Translations under genes and position numbers: made by a program
Shown: positions 8,765-17,732 of the stretch, one piece after another
Numbering within the stretch: position 1 is the first letter of the stretch
Layout of the letters: the number at the start of each line of letters is the position of its first letter
The notes under the pieces: generated by a model
Told to the model about the DNA's origin: nothing
Database searches by the model: none
Seen by the model: only the letters and a program-made list of their open reading frames with translations
Assembly (NCBI RefSeq): GCF_002217925.1
Contig: NZ_BCMF01000007.1
Coordinates: 100,317 to 164,316 of the forward strand
DNA length: 64,000 nt
Direction of reading: 5' to 3'
From: Secundilactobacillus mixtipabuli
GTDB lineage: Bacteria; Bacillota; Bacilli; Lactobacillales; Lactobacillaceae

Positions 8765-11700
8765 TTATCTTTGAACAGGTACTTTGTCTAAGTCGACGGA
8801 AACCAGTTTTGAAACACCTGATTCCTGCATCGTAATCCCGTATAAACGATCGGCTTGCACCATGGTTTCCTTACGGTGGGTAATCACGATGAATTGCGTA
8901 TCATCATCAAAATGGTTGAGAAAGCTAGCAAAGCGGCCGGTATTAGCTGGATCTAAGGCTGCTTCAGCTTCGTCCAGTACACAGAACGGCGCCGGCTGAA
9001 CTTGTAAAACGGAAAATAGCAGTGTAATCGCCGTTAACGACCGTTCACCGCCAGATAATAAGCGCATGCTCTGCAGCCGTTTGCCAGGCGGTTCAGCCAT
9101 AATCTCAATGCCGGTTGTCAATAAATTATCCGGATCTGTCAAAACGAGCTTAGCTTGACCGCCACCGAACATTTTAACAAAGGTTTCCTGGAATTTTTGA
9201 TTTAGAACTTTAAACGTGGTATTAAAACGTTCAATCACTTGTTGATCCATTTCATTCATGGTTGCCAGCAAATTATCTTTGGAAGCAGATAAGTCTTCTC
9301 TTTGCTGTGTCAAGAAATCGTAACGCGATTTGACTCGGTCGTATTCATCGATGCTTGAAACGTTAACCTCACCTAAATCATCCAGTCCGCGCTTCAGTAA
9401 TTTCAACTTCTCACGGAGATCGTCAATCGGTAAATCAACCTGATTTTTCTTTGCAAAGGCCACACTCACGTGATAGGTTTCTGAAAGTGTATTTTGATGC
9501 TGATCAAGTTGCGTGCTGAGCTTGGAACAGGCAACGTCTAATTTTTGAACGGCTAGTTGTTCATTATTCAGCGTCTCAGTGGCCAATTGATTAGACCGCT
9601 CTAAATCACTCTGCCGATCGTTAGCCACTCCCAAATCAACGTTCAATTGTTTTAAAGCGGCCTTCAATGTCCGTTCTTTTTCAATTAGCCGTTTCAACCG
9701 AGCTTCATGATCCTGGGTGGATTCACCAGTCTCAGACTGTTCGGCATTTAAATCATCGATCCGGTTTTGCAAATTTTTGAGTTCAGCCTCAAAGCTGGCA
9801 ACGCGCTGGGCTTGTTCCCCGGCTTCTTTAGCCAGTTGTTTGACTTGAACGGTTTTGGTTGTGACCACAGCTCGTTGATCCTGATACTGCGCGCTAATTT
9901 TCTGAACTGACTCGCTTCGTTTCGCTTGTTGTGTCTTTAATGCGGCCATTTTAGCCTTCAATGCAGTCAGCTGTTGTTCCGCAGCAGCGGTTTCCTGCTC
10001 GTTACGCTTCAACTGGGTAGCAAAGTCCTCACCATCTTGATCAAGCTGCCACTGAGCTTGATGAACAGCAATTTGCTTATTAATGGCGTTTACGTGGTCA
10101 GAAAGCAGCTTAACCTCATTTTCAGCCTGCTGACGCGTCACACTGAGCGTATTCAGCTGATTTTGTAAATCGGTCTGCTGATCGTTTTCCTGTGCTGTTT
10201 TCAGCCGTTTTAATTCGGCCTGCTTGTCAGCAAGCTGAGCAGCCATGTCATTAACACTTGCTTGTAGTTTAGTTAGTTCTTGTTTTTGACTCAAAACGCC
10301 GTGGCGTTCGTGCTTATCTTTACCACCGGACATCGCGCCGCTAGTAGAAATCACTTCACCTGCCAGCGTAATGATTCGATAACGGTGGTGAATCAAATTG
10401 GCAAGTTCAACGGCGTGGTTCAAATCATCTGCAAAAATTAAGTTACCAAGTAAATGACTCACAACGGGTTTAAGACGACTATCGGCAACCTGCACTAAGT
10501 CGGCAGCAACCCCCAGAAAGCCAGCGCTCTGCTGACAATTCGCTAATGTGTCAGTCGCAATATAACTGGTTCTTAGCCGATTCAGCGGCAGAAAAGTACT
10601 GCGGCCCAACTGATTTTGAGTTAAATAACGAATGGCTGCTTTACCAGCAGCTTCATCGGTAACGACAACGTGCTGCTGCTGAGCACCAATCGCTGCTTCA
10701 ACGGCCTTCGTATACTTTTCGGGAACGTCTAAAATCTCTGCAACGGGTCCAATGATACCGCTCAACTGATTTTTCGCCTTTAAGACGGCCTTGGTTCCCT
10801 GATAGAAACCAGTGTAATTTTGAGCTAATTCCTGCAAGCTCTTTAACCGAGCTTTGGCTTGCTGACAAACCTCAAGCGCCGATAGCCACTGGTTATTCAA
10901 CTGTTCGATCTGAGCCTGACGTTTTTGATGTTCAGTACCTAATCGCTGACAATTCGCTTGCAATTCATCGTATTGCTGCTGCTGAATCTGCAGTTTCTGC
11001 TTGGCTGTTTTCAACTTGGTATTCTGTTCAGTCAATTCTGATTGCAGGTCATGCAGGCGTTGGTCCGCTTGCTGATTTTCGGAAGTTGCCCGTTGCTGAT
11101 TTTTTTCCAAGTACTGTTTTTGGTTATGCAAAGTCGTGATGGCCTGCAGTTGATCAATATAATCATTTTGCAAGTGGTCTTCTTCACCGGCCAGCTTGGC
11201 TTCATCCAAATCATCAAGCTGATGCTTTAACTGATTTGCGGTAAGCCGGTCCTGTTTCAAAGCCACTTTCAGTTTTGCCAACTGAGTTTTTGTATCCGCT
11301 AGCGCATCTTGAACCTGTTTTAAATGTGCTTGGGTGTCATGACGTCGAGTGGTTAATTCACTTAGAGTCTGCTGCTGGTGTTTTTGGCGTTCAGAGTCCA
11401 CTGCTTGCTCGCCAGCAACTTGCTGGCGGTGAGAGGTCACGTCTAATAGCTGCTGGTTGGTATCGTCCTTTTGACTGGACAATGCCGCCGTTTTTTTGCG
11501 TGCCAATTCTAATTCAGCCGAATTATGTGCCAACTGTTTTTTGGTATCAGCAACTCGCGCTTGTTTTTCGACAAGTTGCGCGTGCTGTTCCTTTAAGTCT
11601 GACTGCAATGACTCAATTTCAAGGACTAATTGGGTCTGATCAAGGGCATCAAATTGCTTTTTTTGCGCCACGTATTCCTTAGCTAAACTACTTTGTTGCG

Positions 11701-12316
11701 CTAACGGTTCAATTTGACCGCCAAGTTCTGACATGAGGTCATTGACCCGATCCAAGTATCCGGCAGTTTGATCCAATTCACGTTTGGCTTTTTCTTTACC
11801 AAGCCGATACTTCGAAACACCGATCAGTTCTTCGACGATGAACCGGCGTTCTTCTGGTTTACTGTTAAAAATCGATTCAACTCGGCCTTGAGAAATCATG
11901 GAAAAGGCATTATCGCCGATTCCAGAATCCATGAAAAGGTTCAGGATGTCCTTTAAACGACAATCCTGGCCGTTAAGCTGGTAGCTGCTTTCACCATTAC
12001 GAAAAAGCTTTCTCGTCACGTTGATTTCAGTGTATTCAGATTTTAAATAGTGATCTGCGTTGTCCAAAATCATGGTGACCCGTGCCCGGTTCAACGGCTT
12101 CCGTTTGGAAGACCCATTGAAAATAACGTCCGGCATTCGACTGCCCCGCAGGTTTTTGGCCGATTGCTCACCTAAGACCCACCGAATAGCTTCACTGATA
12201 TTACTTTTGCCACTTCCATTGGGGCCAACGATGCCAGTGACGCCATCTTCAAATTCGATTTTGGTATCGTCCGCAAACGACTTGAAACCACTAATCTCTA
12301 GTGATTTTAGTTTCAT
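8765..12316 (-). CDS. smc: Chromosome partition protein SMC
   Basis: Full-length 1183-aa SMC ATPase that works with ScpA/ScpB to compact and segregate the chromosome. Seen in order: N-terminal Walker A GPNGSGKSNI (about 32-41), long coiled coil, hinge at about residues 510-670 (GIIGPVAEILDVPEKYT, ending near SGAMSGGKD), second coiled coil, then C-terminal ABC signature LLSGGERSLTA and Walker B FCVLDEAEAALD. It lies between rnc and ftsY, the standard Firmicute arrangement. Confidence 0.98.
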   Translation of the reverse strand: MKLKSLEISGFKSFADDTKIEFEDGVTGIVGPNGSGKSNISEAIRWVLGEQSAKNLRGSRMPDVIFNGSSKRKPLNRARVTMILDNADHYLKSEYTEINVTRKLFRNGESSYQLNGQDCRLKDILNLFMDSGIGDNAFSMISQGRVESIFNSKPEERRFIVEELIGVSKYRLGKEKAKRELDQTAGYLDRVNDLMSELGGQIEPLAQQSSLAKEYVAQKKQFDALDQTQLVLEIESLQSDLKEQHAQLVEKQARVADTKKQLAHNSAELELARKKTAALSSQKDDTNQQLLDVTSHRQQVAGEQAVDSERQKHQQQTLSELTTRRHDTQAHLKQVQDALADTKTQLAKLKVALKQDRLTANQLKHQLDDLDEAKLAGEEDHLQNDYIDQLQAITTLHNQKQYLEKNQQRATSENQQADQRLHDLQSELTEQNTKLKTAKQKLQIQQQQYDELQANCQRLGTEHQKRQAQIEQLNNQWLSALEVCQQAKARLKSLQELAQNYTGFYQGTKAVLKAKNQLSGIIGPVAEILDVPEKYTKAVEAAIGAQQQHVVVTDEAAGKAAIRYLTQNQLGRSTFLPLNRLRTSYIATDTLANCQQSAGFLGVAADLVQVADSRLKPVVSHLLGNLIFADDLNHAVELANLIHHRYRIITLAGEVISTSGAMSGGKDKHERHGVLSQKQELTKLQASVNDMAAQLADKQAELKRLKTAQENDQQTDLQNQLNTLSVTRQQAENEVKLLSDHVNAINKQIAVHQAQWQLDQDGEDFATQLKRNEQETAAAEQQLTALKAKMAALKTQQAKRSESVQKISAQYQDQRAVVTTKTVQVKQLAKEAGEQAQRVASFEAELKNLQNRIDDLNAEQSETGESTQDHEARLKRLIEKERTLKAALKQLNVDLGVANDRQSDLERSNQLATETLNNEQLAVQKLDVACSKLSTQLDQHQNTLSETYHVSVAFAKKNQVDLPIDDLREKLKLLKRGLDDLGEVNVSSIDEYDRVKSRYDFLTQQREDLSASKDNLLATMNEMDQQVIERFNTTFKVLNQKFQETFVKMFGGGQAKLVLTDPDNLLTTGIEIMAEPPGKRLQSMRLLSGGERSLTAITLLFSVLQVQPAPFCVLDEAEAALDPANTGRFASFLNHFDDDTQFIVITHRKETMVQADRLYGITMQESGVSKLVSVDLDKVPVQR

Positions 12317-12340
12317 AATTGCTCCCCACTTACTTCCGAA

Positions 12341-13048
12341 TTAAGCTTGGTCTGGTTCAAGCTTTAATAAAGCCTGTTTAGCAGCGCCTTGCTCCGCGTT
12401 TTTCTTAGAATGGCCTTCGCCCACACCAAGTTCTTTACCATCAATCTTAACGGCTACTTTGAACGCCCGATCATTATCTGGGCCATTTTCAGAAAGCAGC
12501 TCGTAATCAATTGAAACAGGACCGTGTTTTTGTGCGACTTCCTGTAATTCTGTCTTGTGATCAAAAAATTCGTCAAAACGACCCTCATCAAGTTTTGGAA
12601 AAATCACCTGAGTCGCAAATGCGCGGACTGGTTCCACTCCTTGATCAAGGTACAAAGCGCCAATAAAGGATTCAAAAATGTCACAAAGCAGTGAATCCCG
12701 TTCCCGTGCGTGCGCTTTCTCTTCTCCCTTACCGAGACGAATATACTGGTCAAAGTGGCACTCTCGGGCAAAACTAGCAAAACTCTCCTCGTTAACCATT
12801 GCTGCGCGCAGACGGGTTAACCGGCCCTGGGGCATTTTGGTGTAACGCTTGTAAATATAATCTGAAACAACCAGTTGCATCACCGCATCGCCCAAAAATT
12901 CGATGCGTTCGTAAAATTTCAAATGCTCATTAGGATGTTCGTTCACATAAGAGGCTTGTGTAAAGGCTTCATCCAGCAAACTTTTATCCTTTATGACGAT
13001 ATTAAAATTCTTCTTAAGTAAATCATCTAACCCTTTTATCAAAATCAA
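12341..13048 (-). CDS. rnc: Ribonuclease III
   Basis: Double-strand-specific endonuclease that processes rRNA precursors and mRNAs. The catalytic domain carries the signature ERIEFLGDAVMQLV and the second metal-site stretch LLCDIFESFIGALYLD. A dsRNA-binding domain is at the C-terminus (ends NAEQGAAKQALLKLE). The start is set at a TTG (13048), 5 nt after AAAGGAG. A second TTG at 13042 is possible. Upstream in-frame codons run through the preceding terminator and are rejected. Confidence 0.95.
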   Translation of the reverse strand: MILIKGLDDLLKKNFNIVIKDKSLLDEAFTQASYVNEHPNEHLKFYERIEFLGDAVMQLVVSDYIYKRYTKMPQGRLTRLRAAMVNEESFASFARECHFDQYIRLGKGEEKAHARERDSLLCDIFESFIGALYLDQGVEPVRAFATQVIFPKLDEGRFDEFFDHKTELQEVAQKHGPVSIDYELLSENGPDNDRAFKVAVKIDGKELGVGEGHSKKNAEQGAAKQALLKLEPDQA

Positions 13049-13080
13049 TAACGCTCCTTTTTGGTTATAAAATTGAAAGG

Positions 13081-13121
13081 AAAAAGGCTGTGACAAAACA
13101 AATCGTTTCACCGCAACCTTT
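13081..13121 (-). terminator. Terminator-like hairpin between acpP and rnc
   Basis: Long imperfect stem pairing 13105-13121 with 13083-13099, containing G-U pairs and one mismatch. On the minus strand it is followed by UUUUU. It lies between acpP and rnc, so it may lower rnc/smc/ftsY expression relative to acpP. Confidence 0.6.
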
Positions 13122-13141
13122 CCGTTTAATAATTGAAACTG

Positions 13142-13390
13142 CTATTTTTTATCACTGTTAGCAGCAATGTAATCAACAGCTTCGCCCACTGTGTTTAAGT
13201 TTTCGGCAGCATCGTCGGAAATTTCAGCACCGAAGGTATCTTCAAGTTCCAAAATAAATTCCACAAAATCAATGGAATCGGCATCAAGGTCGGTTTTAAA
13301 ATTCAAATCCAGCGTGATCTTCTCACGGGTAATTTCAAACCGCTCCGCAATGATGTCAGCAATTTTATTAAAAATCTCGTCTTTTGACAT
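13142..13390 (-). CDS. acpP: Acyl carrier protein (plsX-linked copy)
   Basis: An 82-aa ACP. The Ser that takes the phosphopantetheine arm is in DADSIDF (about residues 36-42). It lies downstream of plsX, so it probably serves acyl transfer to phospholipids. A second ACP gene is in the fatty-acid operon at 59 kb. The two share the fold and motif but differ clearly in sequence. Confidence 0.95.
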   Translation of the reverse strand: MSKDEIFNKIADIIAERFEITREKITLDLNFKTDLDADSIDFVEFILELEDTFGAEISDDAAENLNTVGEAVDYIAANSDKK

Positions 13391-13461
13391 AATTTACCTC
13401 ACCCTATTTAGTTCATCAATCAGTTTAGCACAAACGGCTCAGAAACGGTAGAACTACCTGC

Positions 13462-14499
13462 TTACTTCTGCATTTCTGCTTTAGCTTCAGCCATTTCTTC
13501 ACTGTGGTCACTAAAGTAAGTCACCACGTTTTCAACCGAATGATTCTCAAGCATCGCCTTAATTTGGCCGATGGTGTTGGCAATGGTTTCTGCCTTTGCT
13601 GAACCATGCGTTTTGATAACGGGTGCTTTAACGCCCAGCAACACTGCACCACCGTGTTTCGAATAATCCATTTGCGACTGAATACCCTTGAAAGTTGACT
13701 TGAGCATTGCGGCACCCAGTTTACTGGTTAAGCCACCATTCATAATGCCGTTTTTAATTAACTTCAGCATTGATAAGGCGGTCCCCTCAGTGTTTTTGAG
13801 TACTGCGTTACCCGTAAAGCCGTCGGTTACCACAACATCTGCCGCTCCGTTTAATAGTTCACGTGACTCCACGTTACCCACAAAATTAATGTCCCTAACG
13901 CCAGCTAAGAATTCGTGAGCAGCTTTATGAGCCATGTCGCCCTTATCTGCTTCGGTCCCGTTGTTCAATAGCCCAATGCGGGGATTTTTAACGCCCATGA
14001 CGGTTTGCGCATAGTACTTTCCCATAATGGCGTACTGATACAGGTTAAACGGCTTGGTATCCGCGTTCGCCCCGACGTCCATCATCAGGAATTGATCTTG
14101 CTTGGGATTGTTTAAAACGGGTAGCGTCGTGGTCAATCCGGGACGATCAATTCCCTTGATTCGGCCAATGATCAATAAACCAGCGGCTAATAACGCACCG
14201 GTATTGCCAGCCGAAAAGAAGGCGTCATCCTTACCGTCATGAACAGCCTGGGCAGCCAGAACAATACTAGATTGCTTTTTACGCCGAATCGCGCGAACCG
14301 GTTCGTCTTCCATTGCAATGACTTCATCTGCTTGAACAAGGGTGATGTGGTCTGCGTTTTTCAAAAACGGCTTCACCTTATCAATTTGACCGTACAGATC
14401 AAATTCAATTTCTGGGTAACGGTCGTGGGCAATTTGAATACCCTCAACTACTTCTTTAGGGGCGTAATCTCCGCCCATTGCATCAACAGCAATTCTCAA
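13462..14499 (-). CDS. plsX: Phosphate acyltransferase PlsX
   Basis: Makes acyl-phosphate from acyl-ACP for PlsY in phospholipid synthesis; peripheral membrane enzyme. The 345-aa protein begins MRIAVDAMGGDYAPKE, the invariant PlsX start. It also has VDVGANADTKP-like (seen as MMDVGANADTKPFNL) and GFTGNAVLKNTEG motifs. recG ends 16 bp upstream and acpP follows, the conserved recG-plsX-acpP order. Confidence 0.97.
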   Translation of the reverse strand: MRIAVDAMGGDYAPKEVVEGIQIAHDRYPEIEFDLYGQIDKVKPFLKNADHITLVQADEVIAMEDEPVRAIRRKKQSSIVLAAQAVHDGKDDAFFSAGNTGALLAAGLLIIGRIKGIDRPGLTTTLPVLNNPKQDQFLMMDVGANADTKPFNLYQYAIMGKYYAQTVMGVKNPRIGLLNNGTEADKGDMAHKAAHEFLAGVRDINFVGNVESRELLNGAADVVVTDGFTGNAVLKNTEGTALSMLKLIKNGIMNGGLTSKLGAAMLKSTFKGIQSQMDYSKHGGAVLLGVKAPVIKTHGSAKAETIANTIGQIKAMLENHSVENVVTYFSDHSEEMAEAKAEMQK

Positions 14500-14515
14500 T
14501 GACTTTCATCCTCTC

Positions 14516-16549
14516 TTAATCAAACATATAGGCATTTTCTTCAGCTTGCTTTAAGTAACCGACCAAGGCTTGATTTTCTGGCTGCTTTTGCCAATCGGGC
14601 GTATTGGTCAATTTTTTGGCTTCATCCTGTGCAACACTTAGCATGGTGAGATCAGCAACTGGATCACCGACTTTAAAATCCGGTAAGCCAGACTGTTTCT
14701 TTCCCAGCACGTCACCGGAACCACGCAGCTCTAAATCTTTTTGTGACACCACAAAACCATCATTAGTTTCCGTCATAACCCGCATCCGGTCAACACCATT
14801 CTTATTTTTAGGATCCGCAACCAAGATACAATAAGATTGCTGATCAGATCGGCCAACTCGTCCACGTAATTGATGTAACTGGGCCAAGCCAAAATGATCG
14901 GCATCGTAGATCATCATGACGGTAGCGTTTTTAACGTCAACGCCGACTTCAATCACAGTAGTCGCAACTAATACCTGGTATTGGTTATGCTTAAACGCCT
15001 GCATAACGGCATCTTTCTCATCGTTTTTCATGCGGCCATGCAGAAGGCCGACTTGATAGTGATGAGGTGAGAAATAGGCTGAAAAACGTTCATAAATGGC
15101 TTGGGCATTTTTCATGTCAACCGCTTCAGATTCTTCAATCAATGGCGTTACAACGTAAGCTTGATGTCCCGCTGCAAGTTCTCTCAAGACAAATTGGACT
15201 GCTGAATTAATCTGTGTGTTCTTGATCCAGCGCGTGGTCACCGGTTTCCGTCCGGTCGGCAGTTCATCGATCACCGAAATGTCCATTTCCCCGTAACTGG
15301 TAATCGCCAGTGTTCTGGGAATCGGTGTAGCTGTCATGGCCAGCACATCTGGATTATCACCCTTTTGCCGCAACGCCTGTCGTTGTGCCACCCCAAAGCG
15401 GTGCTGCTCGTCAATGACCACCAGCCCCAGACGATGATAGTCCACACCTTCTTGAATCAGGGCATGTGTGCCAATAATCAGGTTAATCTCACCAGAAGCT
15501 AACCGTGGCAAGATTTCTTTGCGCACAGCGGGTTTGGTAGACCCAGTCAGCAACACAATGTTTACGGGTAGGCCGTCAAATAGTGCCTGCAGGTTATTGG
15601 CATGCTGTTCAGCTAAAATCTCGGTCGGCGCCATCAGGGCAGCCTGAAAGCCGGCAGTAATGGCAGCATACATGCAAATCGCGGCGACGACTGTTTTCCC
15701 ACTACCAACGTCCCCTTGAAGGAGCCGGTTCATATGAATCGGCCGTTTTAAATCAGCACAAATTTCGTTAACTACCCGCTTCTGGGCAGTCGTTAACTCA
15801 TAAGGCAACTTAGAAACGAAGCGCTGCAGCCGCTCTTTATCGTACATCATTGTCATACCAGCCTGAGTCTGATCTCTGCGTTTGAGCATTTGCAATTGCA
15901 TTTGAAACCGGAAGAATTCTTCAAATTTAGCGGAACGCCGAGCTGCTTTAGCGGCCTTTAAATCCTTTGGGAAATGCATGTCATGAATCATTTGCGCTCG
16001 GTCAAGCAAGCGATAATGGCTTTTAATACTGTCAGGAATCAGGTCAACGATCTCCGTGTGGTACTTCTCCCACGCCGCCACAACCAGTTCCTGAATGGTT
16101 TTCTGACGAATTCCTTTGTTGGATGGATAAACGGATGCCATGGGATCATTTTTGCCGCTGCTGAGAATCTTTACCCCGTTCAGTTGTTTACGGTTAGCAT
16201 CGAAACGGCCGTAAACCATAATGGGTGATTCAACTTCAATATTATTTTTCAGCCATGGTTGATTGAAAAAGGTGACGGGTACGACATCTTGGCCAATGAG
16301 CAGCCGAAAATTCAGCCGGCTCTTTTTTCGACCAAAGCGACTTAAGGTTGGGGGTGCCGCAACGATTCCCTTTAACGTGACTTGTTCCTGATCGCCAATC
16401 TCATTAAGTTCCTTGACCCGCAAATCTTCATAGCGAAACGGATAGTAAGTCAGTAACGATTCGATCGTCGTAATTCCAAGATCTGCCAAGGCCGCCAATC
16501 TTTTTGGCCCGACGCCAGGCAATACTGTCACGGAATCTGATAACGCCAA
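14516..16549 (-). CDS. recG: ATP-dependent DNA helicase RecG
   Basis: Branch-migration helicase that regresses stalled forks and Holliday junctions. It has a wedge/OB domain near the N-terminus, motif I LLQGDVGSGKTVVA, DEQH box (VVIDEQHRFG), motif III AMTATPIPRT and motif VI QLRGRVGRS. The start is put at TTG 16549, giving a protein that begins LALSDSVTVLPGVGPKR, with GGGAGGG 7 nt upstream. A GTG at 16609 lies inside a leader hairpin and has no ribosome binding site. fakA, its normal upstream neighbour, is now about 8 kb away because of an insertion. Confidence 0.96.
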   Translation of the reverse strand: MALSDSVTVLPGVGPKRLAALADLGITTIESLLTYYPFRYEDLRVKELNEIGDQEQVTLKGIVAAPPTLSRFGRKKSRLNFRLLIGQDVVPVTFFNQPWLKNNIEVESPIMVYGRFDANRKQLNGVKILSSGKNDPMASVYPSNKGIRQKTIQELVVAAWEKYHTEIVDLIPDSIKSHYRLLDRAQMIHDMHFPKDLKAAKAARRSAKFEEFFRFQMQLQMLKRRDQTQAGMTMMYDKERLQRFVSKLPYELTTAQKRVVNEICADLKRPIHMNRLLQGDVGSGKTVVAAICMYAAITAGFQAALMAPTEILAEQHANNLQALFDGLPVNIVLLTGSTKPAVRKEILPRLASGEINLIIGTHALIQEGVDYHRLGLVVIDEQHRFGVAQRQALRQKGDNPDVLAMTATPIPRTLAITSYGEMDISVIDELPTGRKPVTTRWIKNTQINSAVQFVLRELAAGHQAYVVTPLIEESEAVDMKNAQAIYERFSAYFSPHHYQVGLLHGRMKNDEKDAVMQAFKHNQYQVLVATTVIEVGVDVKNATVMMIYDADHFGLAQLHQLRGRVGRSDQQSYCILVADPKNKNGVDRMRVMTETNDGFVVSQKDLELRGSGDVLGKKQSGLPDFKVGDPVADLTMLSVAQDEAKKLTNTPDWQKQPENQALVGYLKQAEENAYMFD

Positions 16550-16581
16550 ATGAATCCCTCCCAACCAAAATGACTGATAAA

Positions 16582-16666
16582 CAAAGTGCCGGTTCTTTTG
16601 AACCGCCACTTTTAATCATCAAATATAACGTCATATATTATAATCGAAATAAGTTAACAAAAGCAA
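16582..16666 (-). promoter_or_regulatory. recG promoter and leader hairpin
   Basis: Minus-strand TTGCTT (16661-16666), 18-bp spacer and perfect TATAAT (16637-16642). The transcript then forms a hairpin AGTGGCGGTTC-aaaa-GAACCGGCACT (16586-16611) before the TTG start of recG. This promoter would allow the recG-plsX-acpP string to be transcribed although the inserted element has cut it from fakA. Confidence 0.65.
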
Positions 16667-16730
16667 TGTCGTTAATCGAATCTCAGTTCCCGACATCGTT
16701 TTTAAGACAGTCAACCTCTTTGAACAACCT

Positions 16731-17087
16731 TCAATCTAATTCAAACGCAGCATCAGCTGTGTGCCAATCTTTGACCCATTTAGAGAAATCATCACTGTTT
16801 AAATCACCATCTAGGAGCCACTCAATTTCGTACAGTTTATCCGGCCTGCCGTTAAGCCGGTACCCCTTACCATTGAGTGTCTTGATTGTCTCACTGACTC
16901 CCATTACCGTACTCTCATAAATCTTATCAGTAGCGGGTTCAGTCACAACGTACTTGATCCCATCGACGATTACGGTTTGTTTATCCACGATTACAGCCTT
17001 CTTTTTGGTTAATCTACTGTATCTATTATACCCGTCTTTGGCCAAATTTAGAGACTTAAGAATCGTTATTTCAAAATGAGACTTCAT
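16731..17087 (-). CDS. Hypothetical protein between recG and the element boundary
   Basis: About 118 aa from the ATG at 17087 (an earlier in-frame ATG at 17225 would run through a hairpin). No domain is recognised. The protein is lysine-rich in the first half and acidic and Trp-containing in the second (EIEWLLDGDLNSDDFSKWVKDW is cited only as a region at about residues 88-109). It may be a host gene or cargo at the element edge. The ribosome binding site is weak. Confidence 0.5.
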   Translation of the reverse strand: MKSHFEITILKSLNLAKDGYNRYSRLTKKKAVIVDKQTVIVDGIKYVVTEPATDKIYESTVMGVSETIKTLNGKGYRLNGRPDKLYEIEWLLDGDLNSDDFSKWVKDWHTADAAFELD

Positions 17088-17135
17088 TGGTTCGTATTCA
17101 CCAGGGTTCCAAACGATCGTTCCAAAATTAATGTG

Positions 17136-17193
17136 AAAAAAGTGGAGAAGCCTATAATCAGAGCTTCTCCGATTTAGATAATATCTAATTTGT
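17136..17193. other. Candidate left attachment site (attL) of the integrated element
   Basis: A hairpin GGAGAAGC/GCTTCTCC (17144-17170) with flanking sequence that aligns over about 58 bp to 24888-24944 at the other end. Identical blocks include AAAAAAGTGG, GAAGC and AGAGCTTC. The match is imperfect, so the exact crossover is uncertain. The right copy is the terminator of fakA, which suggests that the element integrated at that terminator. Confidence 0.45.
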
Positions 17194-17254
17194 CTATTCC
17201 CCACTGAAATGAAGAGATTGGGCAACTAATCCTTTAATAATGCGGTGTTTCATT

Positions 17255-17278
17255 GTTGGGTGTCACGTACATGTCACC
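17255..17278 (+). repeat. Left arm-type repeats of the integrase
   Basis: Contains GGGTGTCAC and ATGTCACC within a 24-bp block that matches 24818-24842 near the integrase gene (shared core GTTGGGTG(T/G)CACGTA). It lies 62 bp inside the candidate attL. Paired short direct repeats inside both ends of an element are typical of binding sites for the N-terminal domain of tyrosine integrases. Confidence 0.55.
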
Positions 17279-17495
17279 TTCGCTCGTTTTTGGCTCAATT
17301 TTACCGGAAATCATGAATTCTAGTGCCAATCATCTAACATCACCTCGATTTTTTCTGATAACAAGTTTTCAGTTTTCTAATAAATTTATGCTTACATAAC
17401 AGATTCCCGGAAATAATCAACGGGAATTCGAGACTTCTTTCGGTTATTCATATATTCTAAAGTTAGAGGAATTTACTTAGGAAAGAGGCTTACTA
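17279..17495. other. Noncoding left end of the element
   Basis: No gene seen. It holds an inverted repeat ATTCCCG/CGGGAAT (17403-17409 and 17421-17427, 11-bp spacing), about 70 bp before the HTH gene, which could be an operator for it. A weak TTCGAG-18-TATATT promoter may start at 17427. Confidence 0.4.
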
Positions 17496-17732
17496 ATGAA
17501 TAACGATTCCGAAATTATAGGCAAACGAATCATGGACTTTATCAATGAACGGGACATTACCATCCATAGACTATCTGTTAAAACTGGTATTCCTAATACA
17601 ACGCTTGTTGATTTAATCACTGGGACTACCAAAAATGCCAGAGTTTCAACAGTGCGTGCGATTTGCCAAGCTATTCAGATCACTGTTCGTGATTTCTTCG
17701 ACTGCCCACCCTACAACGAGGTGGAAAAATGA
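17496..17732 (+). CDS. Small XRE-type HTH protein
   Basis: A 78-aa protein consisting almost only of a Cro/C1-type helix-turn-helix: IHRLSVKTGIPNTTLVDLI followed by VSTVRAICQAIQITVRDFF. Its ribosome binding site is GAAAGAGG. Its stop overlaps the start of the next gene by 4 bp (ATGA), so the two are translationally coupled. It is probably the regulator, or antitoxin-like partner, of the 319-aa membrane protein. Confidence 0.85.
   Translation: MNNDSEIIGKRIMDFINERDITIHRLSVKTGIPNTTLVDLITGTTKNARVSTVRAICQAIQITVRDFFDCPPYNEVEK

Noticed and set aside
11275..11682. Plus-strand open frame of 135 codons inside smc
   Set aside because: Antisense to the coiled-coil coding sequence of smc; no ribosome binding site; composition explained by the reverse strand.
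16582..16611. T-box or riboswitch in the recG leader
   Set aside because: Only a single short hairpin; no T-box sequence, no terminator/antiterminator pair.
16628..17225. Extended 164-codon form of the orphan gene next to recG
   Set aside because: The upstream ATG lies beyond a hairpin that matches the other end of the element; the shorter start at 17087 is preferred.
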